A stretch of 33,723 nt of DNA from the NCBI GenBank assembly GCA_024681705.1, contig JAILAI010000267.1:1-33723 (forward strand), read 5' to 3'. Shown one piece after another: positions 7,821 through 16,940 of this stretch (positions are counted from its first letter, which is position 1; each line of letters opens with the position of its first letter). Origin of the DNA: Prevotella sp. Lineage in GTDB: Bacteria > Bacteroidota > Bacteroidia > Bacteroidales > Bacteroidaceae. A model generated the notes under the pieces. The model saw only the letters and a program-made list of their open reading frames with translations, was not told where the DNA came from and searched no databases. The translations under genes and the position numbers were made by a program.

Positions 7821-8708
7821 ATGAAGTATTTATTGCTCTACATTAATTGGAATCCGAGCTTGACGTTCGGACCCTTCCGGTGGTATTCGCTATGCTGGCT
7901 GATTGGGTTGGCGCTGGCTTATTTCATTGTCAGAAAACTGTTCAAGGAGCAGAAGATTGATGAACGAACGGTTGTGAACAACGGCAAGAAAGAGGTTGTG
8001 AACGTCTTCGATCCGCTGTTCATCTACTGTTTCATCGGCATCCTTGTCGGAGCCCGTCTGGGGCATTGTCTGTTCTATCAGCCCGACTACTTCCTGAGCA
8101 GTGGAAAGCATATCGTGGAGATGTTGCTGCCCATCCATTTCCTGGCCGACGGCGGCTGGAAATTCACGGGCTACGAAGGGCTGGCCTCTCACGGTGGAAC
8201 ACTGGGACTGATGATTGCTTTGTTCCTCTATGTGCGCTGGTCGAAGCTCAACGTGTGGACAGTACTCGACAACATCGCCATCGCCACGGGTACCACCGCC
8301 TGCTTCATCCGTCTGGGCAACCTGATGAATAGTGAGATTATCGGCAAGCCTACCGATGTGCCTTGGGCATTTATCTTCGAACGCGTCGACATGGTTCCTC
8401 GTCATCCGGGACAGCTTTACGAGGCCATTGCCTATGCCGTGCTGTTCATCATTATGTGGTATCTCTATCGTAAGAGCCGTCAGGCTGGTTCGAGCATACC
8501 GCAGGTGGGGACGGGGTTCTACTTCGGGCTTTGTCTTACCTATATCTTTGCATTCCGCTTCCTCATTGAGTTTACGAAGGATATTCAGGAAGACTTTGAG
8601 GCCGATATGCTCTTCAATATGGGGCAGTTACTCAGCGTGCCGTTTGTGCTGCTGGGGCTGGCTTGCATGGTGATGGGAGTTAGGAAGAAAAAGAAAGAAG
8701 GCATTTAG
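7821..8708 (+). CDS. lgt: Prolipoprotein diacylglyceryl transferase
   Basis: Polytopic inner-membrane enzyme that transfers diacylglycerol from phosphatidylglycerol to the lipobox cysteine of prolipoproteins, the first step of lipoprotein maturation. Several hydrophobic membrane segments are visible. Family motifs: [10 protein letters not shown] (77-86), HGG (124-126), [12 protein letters not shown] (164-175, matching the signature with the essential arginine) and HPGQLYEA (195-202). Its likely clients within this window are the CapA-like and SusD-like lipoproteins. The 295 aa length is normal. The ATG at 7821 begins a short periplasm-facing segment typical of the family. It is convergent with mutS. 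Confidence 0.96.
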   Translation: MKYLLLYINWNPSLTFGPFRWYSLCWLIGLALAYFIVRKLFKEQKIDERTVVNNGKKEVVNVFDPLFIYCFIGILVGARLGHCLFYQPDYFLSSGKHIVEMLLPIHFLADGGWKFTGYEGLASHGGTLGLMIALFLYVRWSKLNVWTVLDNIAIATGTTACFIRLGNLMNSEIIGKPTDVPWAFIFERVDMVPRHPGQLYEAIAYAVLFIIMWYLYRKSRQAGSSIPQVGTGFYFGLCLTYIFAFRFLIEFTKDIQEDFEADMLFNMGQLLSVPFVLLGLACMVMGVRKKKKEGI

Positions 8709-8734
8709 GCTTTGAGAAGGGAGGAAGGAGGGAC

Positions 8735-8760
8735 GACTCTGCGCTGGTAGCGCAGAGCAC
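8735..8760 (-). repeat. REP-like hairpin downstream of lgt
   Basis: The inverted copy of the element inside the transposase gene: stem CTCTGCGCT / AGCGCAGAG, loop GGT, at 8737-8757. All 26 nt match the reverse complement of 5757-5782. It begins 26 nt after the lgt stop codon, the usual position of REP elements. Confidence 0.8.
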
Positions 8761-8801
8761 CAGACCGGGGAGAAGAACTGGGAAAGAAAACTAGGAAAGA
8801 A

Positions 8802-8863
8802 AGACAGGAAAAGGAACAAGACGGGGAAAGAAAGACGGGAAAAGGAACAAGACGGGGAAAGGA
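8802..8863. repeat. Purine-rich 31-bp tandem duplication
   Basis: Two copies of a 31-bp unit (8802-8832 and 8833-8863) beginning AGACAGGAAAAGG and AGACGGGAAAAGG differ at a few positions. They lie in a tract, 8761-8895, that is almost only A and G on the plus strand. Such a polypurine tract could form triplex DNA. It lies between convergent genes and shows no coding potential. Confidence 0.65.
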
Positions 8864-8883
8864 AGAGGAAAGGAAGACTGGGG

Positions 8884-8940
8884 AAAAAGGAAGACGCGAG
8901 CATTCGGCTATATGGGGTGAATGCTCGCGTCTTCCTTTTT
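8884..8940. terminator. Bidirectional terminator between lgt and mutS
   Basis: A perfect 22-bp stem (8884-8905 with 8919-8940) closes a 13-nt loop. The GC-rich core is flanked by AAAAA on the left and TTTTT on the right, so it can terminate transcription from both convergent genes. It ends 8 bp before the mutS stop codon. Confidence 0.9.
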
Positions 8941-8947
8941 CGTTTGG

Positions 8948-11572
8948 CTATTTACCGCGTACTATTTTCTTGATTTCGTTCAGTTTGTTCAGGGCCTCAA
9001 CGGGTGTCAAGTTGTTGATGTCGAGGTTCAGTATCTCGTCGCGGATCTGACTGAGCACTGGGTCATCGAGCTGGAAGAAACTGAGCTGCATGCCGTCGCG
9101 GCTCTGGTTGAGCACCTCGGCCGACGGTTTGCCCACTCCCGCACTGCTGTTCTCCTGTTCCAACTGTTTCAGAATGGTGTTGGCACGCTTCACGATTGAC
9201 TTCGGCATGCCCGCAATCTGCGCCACATGAATACCGAACGAGTGCTCACTGCCGCCTCGCATCAGCTTACGCAGGAAGATCACCTTGTTGTCCACCTCCT
9301 TCACGCTCACATTATAGTTCTTGATGCGCGAGAAGTTCTTCTCCATCTCGTTCAGTTCATGGTAATGGGTGGCGAAGAGCGTACGGGCACGGGCTTTCGG
9401 ATGCTCGTGCAAGTGCTCTACAATAGCCCAGGCGATGCTGATGCCGTCGTAGGTTGACGTGCCGCGCCCCAGTTCGTCGAAGAGCACGAGCGAGCGCGTC
9501 GTCACGTTGTTAAGAATATTCGCTGCCTCGGTCATCTCTACCATAAACGTCGATTCACCCAATGAAATATTGTCTGAAGCACCCACGCGGGTGAATATTT
9601 TGTCCACCAGACCGATTCTGGCGCTCTCTGCGGGCACGAAACATCCTATCTGGGCCATGAGTACGATGAGCGCCGTTTGACGCAACAGAGCCGATTTACC
9701 GGCCATATTCGGACCTGTGATAATGATAATCTGTTGCTTCTCGGTGTCTAGGTAGATATCGTTGGGCACATATTTCTCGCCCATGGGCAATTCGGTTTCA
9801 ATCACCGGATGCCGTCCCTGCTTGATGTCTATCACATCGGAATCCTCCACGATGGGACGTATGTAGTGGTTCTCTTCTGCCGCCTTGGCAAACGAGAGCA
9901 GACAGTCCATGTGGGCAATCAGGTTGGCATTGGTCTGCACGGCGGGTATAAACTCCTGCATGGCCATGACCAGTTCGCTGAACAACCTGGTTTCGAGCGA
10001 CAGAATCTTATCCTCGGCCCCCAGGATTTTCTCCTCGTATTCCTTCAGTTCCTGTGTGATATAGCGCTCGGCCTGTGCCAACGTCTGCTTGCGCACCCAC
10101 TCTGCCGGCACCTTGTCCTTATACGTATTGCGCACCTCCAGATAGTAGCCGAAGACATTGTTATAGCCGATTTTCAGCGACGTGATACCCGTCTGCTGTG
10201 CCTCACGTTCTTGTATCTTCAGCAGGTAGTCCTTGCCACTATAGGCGATGTTCCGTAGCTCGTCGAGCTCTTCGCTGACACCCTGTTTGATGATACCGCC
10301 TTTTTGCACCAGTTGTGGCGGGTCGTCGACGATTTCCCGGGCGATGCGATCGCGCAGGCTTTCGCACAAGTTCATCTGCTCACCAATGCGTTTCAGCACA
10401 GGGTTATCGGCTTCCATACAGGCCGTTTTCACGTATTCAAGTGACTGAAGAGCCACCTTCAGTGCCACCACTTCGCGGGGTGAAACACGGCCTGCTGCCA
10501 CACGACTGACGATACGTTCCAAGTCACCTACACGCTGAAACTGTGTGTCCACAAGTTCACGGAACTGCGGTTCGCGGAAGAAATAGTCAACCACATCGAG
10601 CCTGTCTTCCACCTTGCTGACATCCTTCAACGGGAAAATCATCCAACGACGGAGCTGACGAGCACCCATTGGCGACACCGTGCGATCGATGACATCGAGT
10701 AGCGAACGGCCGTCTTCCTGCATTGGGTGCACCAATTCGAGTGAGCGCACGGTGAACTTGTCAAGTCGCACATAGCGTTCCTCCTCGATACGAGTCAACG
10801 AGGTGATGTGTCCCACCTGCGTATGTTGCGTCATTTCGAGGTATTGCAGAATGACACCGCTGGCGATGACGCCGTTTTTCAGATGGTCGACACCGAAGCC
10901 TTTCAGACTTCTCACACCGAAATGGCGCATCAGTTTCTGGCGTGCTGTCTGGTCGGTGAACACCCAATCGTCGAGTTCGAAGGTAAAATAGCGGCTACCA
11001 AAATAGCGCTCGAAGTCCATTTTCCGACCCTTTTCGAAGAGTACCTCCTTCGGTTGGAAGTTACCCAATAGTTTCTCTACGTGGTCGAAAGTGCCCTCGC
11101 CCGTGAGAAATTCACCCGTAGAGATATCGAGAAACGACACACCACAAGATCCTTTCCCGAAGTGAACGGCGGCCAGGAAGTTGTTTTCCTTGTAGTTCAG
11201 CACGTTGTCGCCCATAGCCACACCCGGCGTCACCAGTTCGGTGATACCTCTCTTCACGAGTTTCTTCGTCAGCTTCGGATCTTCCAGCTGGTCGCAGATG
11301 GCCACGCGACGGCCGGCCCTGATGAGCTTGGGCAGGTAGGTGTCGAGAGCATGGTAGGGAAAACCTGCCATCTCATCCTTGCCTTTCGACCCCGCTCCAT
11401 TGTTGCGGTGGGTCAATGTGATGCCAAGAATGCGGGCGGCATCCACGGCGTCGTCGCAATAGGTTTCGTAGAAGTCGCCACAACGGAAGAGCAGCAATGC
11501 ATCGGGATGTTTATCCTTCAGCGAGAAGAATTGCTGCATCATGGGCGTCAGTACTTTGTCTTTTTTCGCCAT
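8948..11572 (-). CDS. mutS: DNA mismatch repair protein MutS
   Basis: Recognises mismatches and small loops and recruits MutL. The mismatch-wedge motif Phe-x-Glu is at F34-Y35-E36. The ABC-type ATPase follows: Walker A GPNMAGKS at 620-627, Walker B LVLFDE at 695-700, and a helix-turn-helix-like C-terminal part. A sliding-clamp binding motif QLSFF lies at 829-833 in the linker before the C-terminal dimerisation segment. 874 aa is the normal length. It has a clear promoter and terminator of its own, and is divergent from the beta-propeller gene. Confidence 0.98.
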   Translation of the reverse strand: MAKKDKVLTPMMQQFFSLKDKHPDALLLFRCGDFYETYCDDAVDAARILGITLTHRNNGAGSKGKDEMAGFPYHALDTYLPKLIRAGRRVAICDQLEDPKLTKKLVKRGITELVTPGVAMGDNVLNYKENNFLAAVHFGKGSCGVSFLDISTGEFLTGEGTFDHVEKLLGNFQPKEVLFEKGRKMDFERYFGSRYFTFELDDWVFTDQTARQKLMRHFGVRSLKGFGVDHLKNGVIASGVILQYLEMTQHTQVGHITSLTRIEEERYVRLDKFTVRSLELVHPMQEDGRSLLDVIDRTVSPMGARQLRRWMIFPLKDVSKVEDRLDVVDYFFREPQFRELVDTQFQRVGDLERIVSRVAAGRVSPREVVALKVALQSLEYVKTACMEADNPVLKRIGEQMNLCESLRDRIAREIVDDPPQLVQKGGIIKQGVSEELDELRNIAYSGKDYLLKIQEREAQQTGITSLKIGYNNVFGYYLEVRNTYKDKVPAEWVRKQTLAQAERYITQELKEYEEKILGAEDKILSLETRLFSELVMAMQEFIPAVQTNANLIAHMDCLLSFAKAAEENHYIRPIVEDSDVIDIKQGRHPVIETELPMGEKYVPNDIYLDTEKQQIIIITGPNMAGKSALLRQTALIVLMAQIGCFVPAESARIGLVDKIFTRVGASDNISLGESTFMVEMTEAANILNNVTTRSLVLFDELGRGTSTYDGISIAWAIVEHLHEHPKARARTLFATHYHELNEMEKNFSRIKNYNVSVKEVDNKVIFLRKLMRGGSEHSFGIHVAQIAGMPKSIVKRANTILKQLEQENSSAGVGKPSAEVLNQSRDGMQLSFFQLDDPVLSQIRDEILNLDINNLTPVEALNKLNEIKKIVRGK

Positions 11573-11592
11573 TCGAGTGTGTTTTTATCGTG

Positions 11593-11624
11593 CAAAATTA
11601 CATTTTTTCGTTGAGAATGCCAAA
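11593..11624 (-). promoter_or_regulatory. Bacteroidota-type promoter for mutS
   Basis: On the minus strand the -33 box TTTG is at 11624-11621 and the -7 box TAATTTTG at 11600-11593, separated by 20 bp. This spacing is identical to that of the ychF promoter. The leader is about 15 nt. Confidence 0.65.
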
Positions 11625-11676
11625 ATTAGAAAGCTTTTTTGTAACTTTACCGCCCAAATACAAACCCAACAACCGA

Positions 11677-13218
11677 ATGAACAAGAAACCATTGCTACTC
11701 ATGGCGTTTTTCGCATGCTTCGCCGGCATTCACCCTTCGTCGGCACAAGCCACGAAAAAACCAGCCGCAAACACCACTGTGCCACCTGCCGTACACCCCA
11801 CTATTGGCACAGAAGCTAAGTCGTCAGACGGTGAACTGACCATTCGTCTGATTGCGAAGAAACAGAATTTCGGCGGCAAAGAATCCAACACACACGACAC
11901 GGACATCCATAGTCCGAAGAGTATCAACATCCATCCCGACGGCACCAAATACTACGTCAACTCGCTCGAGGGCTGTACCACCATCAGCTACGATTTCCGC
12001 ACGAACAAGAAGTTGCGCGTCATCCGCCATACTTTCAAGGAGGGTCGCGACGACCAATTGTGGGCACCTGCGTCGGGTCTATACCCCTGGCGACACTACA
12101 ACGAGAACCTGAACACCTTCTCGGGCAAGCCCGTGGAGAGCACTTTTTCGCATCAAGGTCGCTATCTTTGGGTGCCATATTATCGTCGCACGTTCGACAT
12201 CAATGCGCAAGATCCGTCGGCAGTGGCTGTCATCGATACCGAGACCGACAGCATCGTTCGTCTGCTCGAAACGGGTCCGTTGCCGAAAATGATTACCACG
12301 TCGCCCGACGGCACCCTCGTCGCCATCTCGCACTGGGGAAACAACACCGTGGGACTGATTGATATCAGCAGCGAAAATCCCGCTGATTGGCACCACACGA
12401 AGGTGCTCACCGTAGATTACGAACTGAAGCTCGACTTCCCGCTCGACAAGCAGGTGGACCGTGACAACGATAGCGGTTACGCCCTGCGTGGCACGGTGTT
12501 CACACCCGATGGCAACTACCTGCTTGTAGGTTGCATGGGTGGCGGTGGTGGCATTGCCGTCATCAATGCGCGCAACGGTGTCTATCTGGGTCGTGTGATG
12601 GGTATGATGGCCAACGTGCGTCACATTCTCATTTCTCATGGTTACCTCTATCTGAGCATCAACCGCACGGGCTACGTTCAGCGTATCAAACTCGACAAGT
12701 TCATGCAGGCTGCCCAGCAGATGAAGAATAAGATAGCCCGAGTGAGCGGTTGGGAGAGTTGTCAGGTGGGTTCTGGAGCCCGCACCATCAGCATCACGCC
12801 CGATGGCCGCTACGTCTTCGCTGCCTGCAATCTGGCCAGCGCTCTCTATGTAGTCGACACACAGACCATGAAAGTGGTGTGCACCATCCCCGTGGATTCC
12901 TATCCCGTAGGCCTCGACCTCTCTACCGACGGCTGCTATGTGTTCACCACCTCACAAGGCCGTAAGCAACAGGGAGGCAACGCCGTAAACATCTTCCGCG
13001 TGGAATACAAGCACCCGCCAGTGGTGGAAAAGGGCATCGAAATGGAGGCCCGACGCAAAGCTGCTGCCTCTCCCGAAAAAGATGGCGAAGGCAACAACCT
13101 CACCTGGCTGGGTCTGGACGAAGAGAAAACCACCACGGTCCTGCTCTGCGGTGGCAGTGTATTGCTCGTCCTGGCCTCTACCCTTCTCTATCGGCATTTT
13201 CATCATTCGCAGGGATAA
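11677..13218 (+). CDS. Exported YncE-like beta-propeller protein with C-terminal membrane anchor
   Basis: The open frame extends upstream to 11497 inside mutS antisense, but the ATG at 11677 gives a typical signal peptide (MNKKPLLLMAFFACFAG, cleavage probably after SAQA), so I place the start there: 513 aa. The mature part shows repeated propeller blade motifs (HPDGTKYYVNS, SPDGTLVAIS, TPDGNYLLVG, TPDGRYVFAA, STDGCYVFTT) as in YncE/lactonase-type seven-bladed propellers. A hydrophobic helix at about 488-505 followed by RHFHHSQG should anchor it with the propeller outside the cytoplasm. The function is not known; propellers of this type bind ligands or partner proteins. A possible -7 box TAACTTTA is at 11642. 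A 9-bp TCTAGANNN array starts 8 nt after the stop. Confidence 0.8.
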   Translation: MNKKPLLLMAFFACFAGIHPSSAQATKKPAANTTVPPAVHPTIGTEAKSSDGELTIRLIAKKQNFGGKESNTHDTDIHSPKSINIHPDGTKYYVNSLEGCTTISYDFRTNKKLRVIRHTFKEGRDDQLWAPASGLYPWRHYNENLNTFSGKPVESTFSHQGRYLWVPYYRRTFDINAQDPSAVAVIDTETDSIVRLLETGPLPKMITTSPDGTLVAISHWGNNTVGLIDISSENPADWHHTKVLTVDYELKLDFPLDKQVDRDNDSGYALRGTVFTPDGNYLLVGCMGGGGGIAVINARNGVYLGRVMGMMANVRHILISHGYLYLSINRTGYVQRIKLDKFMQAAQQMKNKIARVSGWESCQVGSGARTISITPDGRYVFAACNLASALYVVDTQTMKVVCTIPVDSYPVGLDLSTDGCYVFTTSQGRKQQGGNAVNIFRVEYKHPPVVEKGIEMEARRKAAASPEKDGEGNNLTWLGLDEEKTTTVLLCGGSVLLVLASTLLYRHFHHSQG

Positions 13219-13226
13219 TTTAGAAA

Positions 13227-13289
13227 TCTAGAAAGTCTAGAGAATCTAGATCATCTAGAAAATCTAGAAAATCTAGAGATTCTAGAGAG
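13227..13289. repeat. TCTAGANNN array 1 (7 units)
   Basis: TCTAGA occurs at 13227, 13236, 13245, 13254, 13263, 13272 and 13281, an exact 9-bp period. The variable triplets are aag, gaa, tca, aaa, aaa, gat and gag, purine-rich on the plus strand. It begins 8 nt after the propeller stop codon and ends 25 bp before the CapA-like ATG, so it is probably transcribed. Confidence 0.95.
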
Positions 13290-13314
13290 AAAACAAAAAA
13301 ACAAATAGAAAACA

Positions 13315-14445
13315 ATGAAAAAAACCTTAGCCCTTCTCACTTTCTGCGCACTCACCTTGTCGTGCACAGGCAACTCTCCCCTCAGAGGCGGTCATGCTGA
13401 TGATGCCGACTCGGCCTCCGCACCAAAAGAACAGCACCTCAGTCTGCTCATCGCGGGCGATCTGATGCAACACGAACCACAGATCAGGGCTGCACGACGT
13501 GCCGACGGCACCTATAACTACGACGAATGCTTTGCCCGCGTCAAACCCGAGATAGAGCGTGCCGATGTGGCCATCGCCAATTTCGAGGTGACGCTCGGAG
13601 GCCCTCCCTACCGTGGCTATCCGCAATTCACGGCTCCCGACGATTACTTCCGGGCTTGTGTCGATGCGGGCTTCGACATCATGCTTCTGGCCAACAACCA
13701 TTGTCTGGATAGCTATCAGCGCGGCTTGGAACGTACCATCCACGTGATGGACTCGCTCCACATACCTCATTTGGGCACCTATGTGAACCCACAAGAACGT
13801 CAGCGCCAATATCCCTTCCTGCTCGAACAGAACGGCATCCGCGTGGTATTGCTCAACTTCACCTACGGCACCAACGGACTGAAGGTGAAGGCTCCCAACG
13901 TGGTAAACTATATCGACACCACCGAGATTGCCAACGACATTGTGAAAGCACACCAGATGAACCCCGACGTGATTATCGCCATCCCCCACTGGGGCATCGA
14001 ATATCAGACTCTTCCTGGTTCCGAACAACGCACACTCGCCAATTGGTTGCTCAGCAAGGGCGTAGACCACGTCATCGGCGGACATCCGCATGTGGCACAA
14101 CCCTTGGAATTGCTCAACGGTGGTCGTAACCTCGTGGCCTACTCACTGGGAAACTTCATCAGCAACCAGTCGAAACCGAACACCTACGGCGGTTATATGG
14201 TTCGCATGGAACTCACCAAGAACGACTCCATCACCACGCTCTCCAATTGCGGATACGCCATCTATTGGGTGAGTCGTCCGGCCGATAATGGCAGTCGTCA
14301 CAACTATCGCGTACTACCTATCGACGAGCCCGATAGTGCACTGACAGCCACCGAACGCACCAAGCGGAACACTATCCGCTCCTCCATGCGTAAGCTCTTC
14401 GAGAAGAACAACAAGGGTGGAATCAAGGAATACATATTCAAATGA
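13315..14445 (+). CDS. CapA/PgsA-family lipoprotein (metallophosphatase-like fold)
   Basis: A lipoprotein by its signal peptide and lipobox LTLSC (C17). The rest matches the CapA/PGA_cap family, which has a calcineurin-like metallophosphatase fold: GDLMQH (48-53), NFE (89-91), ANNHCLD (126-132), IPHWGIEY (223-230), GGHPHV (255-260) and SLGNF (277-281) supply the Asp, Asn and His ligands. The prototype works in poly-gamma-glutamate capsule synthesis in Bacillus, but in Bacteroidota the role is unproven and no capB/capC partner is seen here. Its stop overlaps the next start (ATGA), so translation of the two is probably coupled. Confidence 0.85.
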   Translation: MKKTLALLTFCALTLSCTGNSPLRGGHADDADSASAPKEQHLSLLIAGDLMQHEPQIRAARRADGTYNYDECFARVKPEIERADVAIANFEVTLGGPPYRGYPQFTAPDDYFRACVDAGFDIMLLANNHCLDSYQRGLERTIHVMDSLHIPHLGTYVNPQERQRQYPFLLEQNGIRVVLLNFTYGTNGLKVKAPNVVNYIDTTEIANDIVKAHQMNPDVIIAIPHWGIEYQTLPGSEQRTLANWLLSKGVDHVIGGHPHVAQPLELLNGGRNLVAYSLGNFISNQSKPNTYGGYMVRMELTKNDSITTLSNCGYAIYWVSRPADNGSRHNYRVLPIDEPDSALTATERTKRNTIRSSMRKLFEKNNKGGIKEYIFK

Positions 14446-16853
14446 ACCGCTGGATAGCTACCGCCATAGTGCTGATAGCGATGGCTTTGTTGCCGTCAGC
14501 TGCCATTAGTAGTAACAATACTAATGACGGAAAACTCCCAGAAAGCATAGCGGGAAAAGGAATCCAGCTAGGACCGAAGAAATTGCTCGTTGACGCTTCA
14601 TTGACGGATGCCCAACTAAAGCAATCACCATATTCATTCCGCACGTTGCAGGAGGCCGTCAAGCATCTTGTTGCCGGCACTTCCGCTGACGACCGCATGA
14701 CCGTTTACATAGCACCTGGCGTCTATTGGCTCGACGATCCCGATGATCCAGCCATACGAAGCGGAGAAAACGGTCGTCCACCGATTGCACTCACTATCGA
14801 TTGCCCTTGGTTGCAGATAATTGGTCTTTCCGACGACCCGCAAGACGTGATTCTCGCTTCCAATCGCGGACAGACACAAGGAGCCATTGGCAATTTCACC
14901 ATGTTAAGTTTCCGCGGCGATGGCATTCATCTGGAAAACATCACCTTGGGAAACTATTGCAACGTCGACCTCGTCTATCCCCGCGACCCAAAGCAGAACC
15001 GACCACGTCGTGGCAATGCCATCACACAAGCACAGCTGGCCTTTGCCAACGGTGATTTCCTTTCGGCCGACAATTGTCGTTTCGTATCACGACTGAACAC
15101 ATGTCCGCTGAATGGAGGCAAACGTACCATCTTCACCCGATGTCATTTCGAGAGCACCGACGACGCGCTCGAAGGGCGGGCCCTCTATCGTCAGTGTTCC
15201 TTCTATTTCCATAGTGGCAAACCGTTCTACGCCACGAGTCGTGCAGGTGCCATCATCCTCGATAGCGACTTCTATCTCCTAGGTGCCAAGAGCACGCTGA
15301 AGTCTTCGACATACAGACAATTCTTCACCAAGGTGTCCTCTCCTATCATGGTGGCTAATAGTCGCTTCCATGCCGAGGGCAACGTCTCGGTTGAGTGGAC
15401 CCCCTACCCTGCTCCCACACTTTTGTGTTACGAGCAGAATCTGAGTCTGAACGACAAGCCTTTGACGCTTAAAAAATCATCACCCAAACAGACCGTCACG
15501 CTTCCTGAAGACCCATGGAAAGCTATCTTCCATCAGCTCCAGACCGCACCCACCGACACGCTTTTCAACCTTCTTTCAATTCTACCTATCCACCAGGAAC
15601 TCTCCCCTAGCGAGATGAATATCACGGGCGATTCCACCATTCATTACAAAGTGCTGAATTACGCTCTTGGCGACCGTCTGCTGAATACGATGGAAGGCCC
15701 CGTCGGTAACGCCCATAACGACACCGATACACTACAGGTTCAGACCGTTGAAAAGACATCCGCCGATGGTCTTCAGGCCCGCGCCGTCATCAACGTTCGC
15801 CCCACTCCACTTCCGTCGCCGACTATTGTCCGCAAACCTATCATCAGAAAGAAAGAGAAAGGTCTGCTTCAACTCGACTACGAACTATCGCTCAACGGCC
15901 GTGCCGACTATAGTTCCGTCACATGGTACCGATGCAACGACGAACTGGGAACCGACACCATGCCCATAGCCGTCAGTCGACTGAACCAGCCACAAACCAC
16001 CTACCGGCTACAACCAGGAGATGAAAACTATTACATCATGGCCAAACTCGAACCGCGACACATCAGAAGCGTCACGGGCGAAGCCATCACCACTATCTTG
16101 AAGAAACGCATCAGCAAGAAAGATATCCTGACACCCAATGTCATGGAAACCGACTTCCACGACTTCCCCACGCAACCACAACCCATCATCGCTCCCGGTC
16201 GCTGGACACTCGACGGACATAAACCCGAAGACACCAACGCCCAATCTTGGCGACCCGTGGCCGACAGTTGGTTCTATGGTAGTGGTATCGACGGCCATCG
16301 CGGAACCGGATTGCTACAAAAGGAAAAAGGTGCGCGAATGCTCTACACACCCACGCCACTACAACTAAAAAAAGGCGCCATGGGAAAGGAAACCGCAACC
16401 AACATGTCGGTTACCTGGCTAATGGACCCCGGTAAAACGGCAGGGCAGGGCTTTGGTAGCGCTACCGACCAATACTTGGACATCTATATCCACTACGATG
16501 CAAAAACGCGCTCAGGCTACGGTATACGCATTATCAGGACCACAAAACATGCGAATGCCGTCGACATGATGCTCATGCGTTTTGAAGAGGGTAGGGGAGA
16601 GCCGCTCACAGAACCCGTTTCCACCACCTGTTTCCTGACGAATTGCACGGTGCATCTCTGGACGTCCGACGGACAATTGCATGCCCATGTCAGCACGACG
16701 ACACCACAACGCGAAAGTAACCTCGCCCGCGAAGTAAACCTTTGTGCAACAATCCCAACAACCACCCACTATGGCATTGGTCTCCAACATACGGGTTCGG
16801 TCGGTGCCAGTGCCATCATGTTGCATCATCTAAAGGTGGAGTGGGGGAGATAG
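14442..16853 (+). CDS. Secreted pectinesterase-like right-handed beta-helix protein
   Basis: A signal peptide is visible at residues 1-22 (hydrophobic ATAIVLIAMALLPSAA). Residues of about 60-330 fit a right-handed beta-helix of the pectinesterase (CE8) type: FRTLQEAVKHL and VYIAPGVYW at the start, then repeated short strands with NCRFVSR, TRCHFESTDDALEGRALYRQCSFYF and DSDFYLLGAKST, resembling the order of CE8 active-site strands but with a DD pair in place of the standard QDTLY. Catalysis is therefore uncertain. A middle segment looks like Ig-type strands, and residues of about 590-803 look like a concanavalin-type lectin fold. The ATG overlaps the CapA-like stop by 4 nt. Next to it are two convergent pectin lyases, which supports a pectin-related job. 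Confidence 0.65.
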   Translation: MNRWIATAIVLIAMALLPSAAISSNNTNDGKLPESIAGKGIQLGPKKLLVDASLTDAQLKQSPYSFRTLQEAVKHLVAGTSADDRMTVYIAPGVYWLDDPDDPAIRSGENGRPPIALTIDCPWLQIIGLSDDPQDVILASNRGQTQGAIGNFTMLSFRGDGIHLENITLGNYCNVDLVYPRDPKQNRPRRGNAITQAQLAFANGDFLSADNCRFVSRLNTCPLNGGKRTIFTRCHFESTDDALEGRALYRQCSFYFHSGKPFYATSRAGAIILDSDFYLLGAKSTLKSSTYRQFFTKVSSPIMVANSRFHAEGNVSVEWTPYPAPTLLCYEQNLSLNDKPLTLKKSSPKQTVTLPEDPWKAIFHQLQTAPTDTLFNLLSILPIHQELSPSEMNITGDSTIHYKVLNYALGDRLLNTMEGPVGNAHNDTDTLQVQTVEKTSADGLQARAVINVRPTPLPSPTIVRKPIIRKKEKGLLQLDYELSLNGRADYSSVTWYRCNDELGTDTMPIAVSRLNQPQTTYRLQPGDENYYIMAKLEPRHIRSVTGEAITTILKKRISKKDILTPNVMETDFHDFPTQPQPIIAPGRWTLDGHKPEDTNAQSWRPVADSWFYGSGIDGHRGTGLLQKEKGARMLYTPTPLQLKKGAMGKETATNMSVTWLMDPGKTAGQGFGSATDQYLDIYIHYDAKTRSGYGIRIIRTTKHANAVDMMLMRFEEGRGEPLTEPVSTTCFLTNCTVHLWTSDGQLHAHVSTTTPQRESNLAREVNLCATIPTTTHYGIGLQHTGSVGASAIMLHHLKVEWGR

Positions 16854-16878
16854 AGAAAGACAAATACCATCATCTACC

Positions 16879-16912
16879 AAATAAGGGACGCACCTCAGCA
16901 CGTCCCTTATTT
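16879..16912. terminator. Bidirectional terminator
   Basis: A 12-bp stem AAATAAGGGACG / CGTCCCTTATTT (16879-16890 with 16901-16912) closes a 10-nt loop and is followed by TT. It lies between the convergent beta-helix and rhamnogalacturonan lyase genes. Confidence 0.85.
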
Positions 16913-16940
16913 TTATAACCCATGAGATAAAACTCTTCGT

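Noticed and set aside
11497..11676. 60-codon N-terminal extension of the propeller protein
   Set aside because: It lies antisense to mutS and would bury the obvious signal peptide that starts at 11677.
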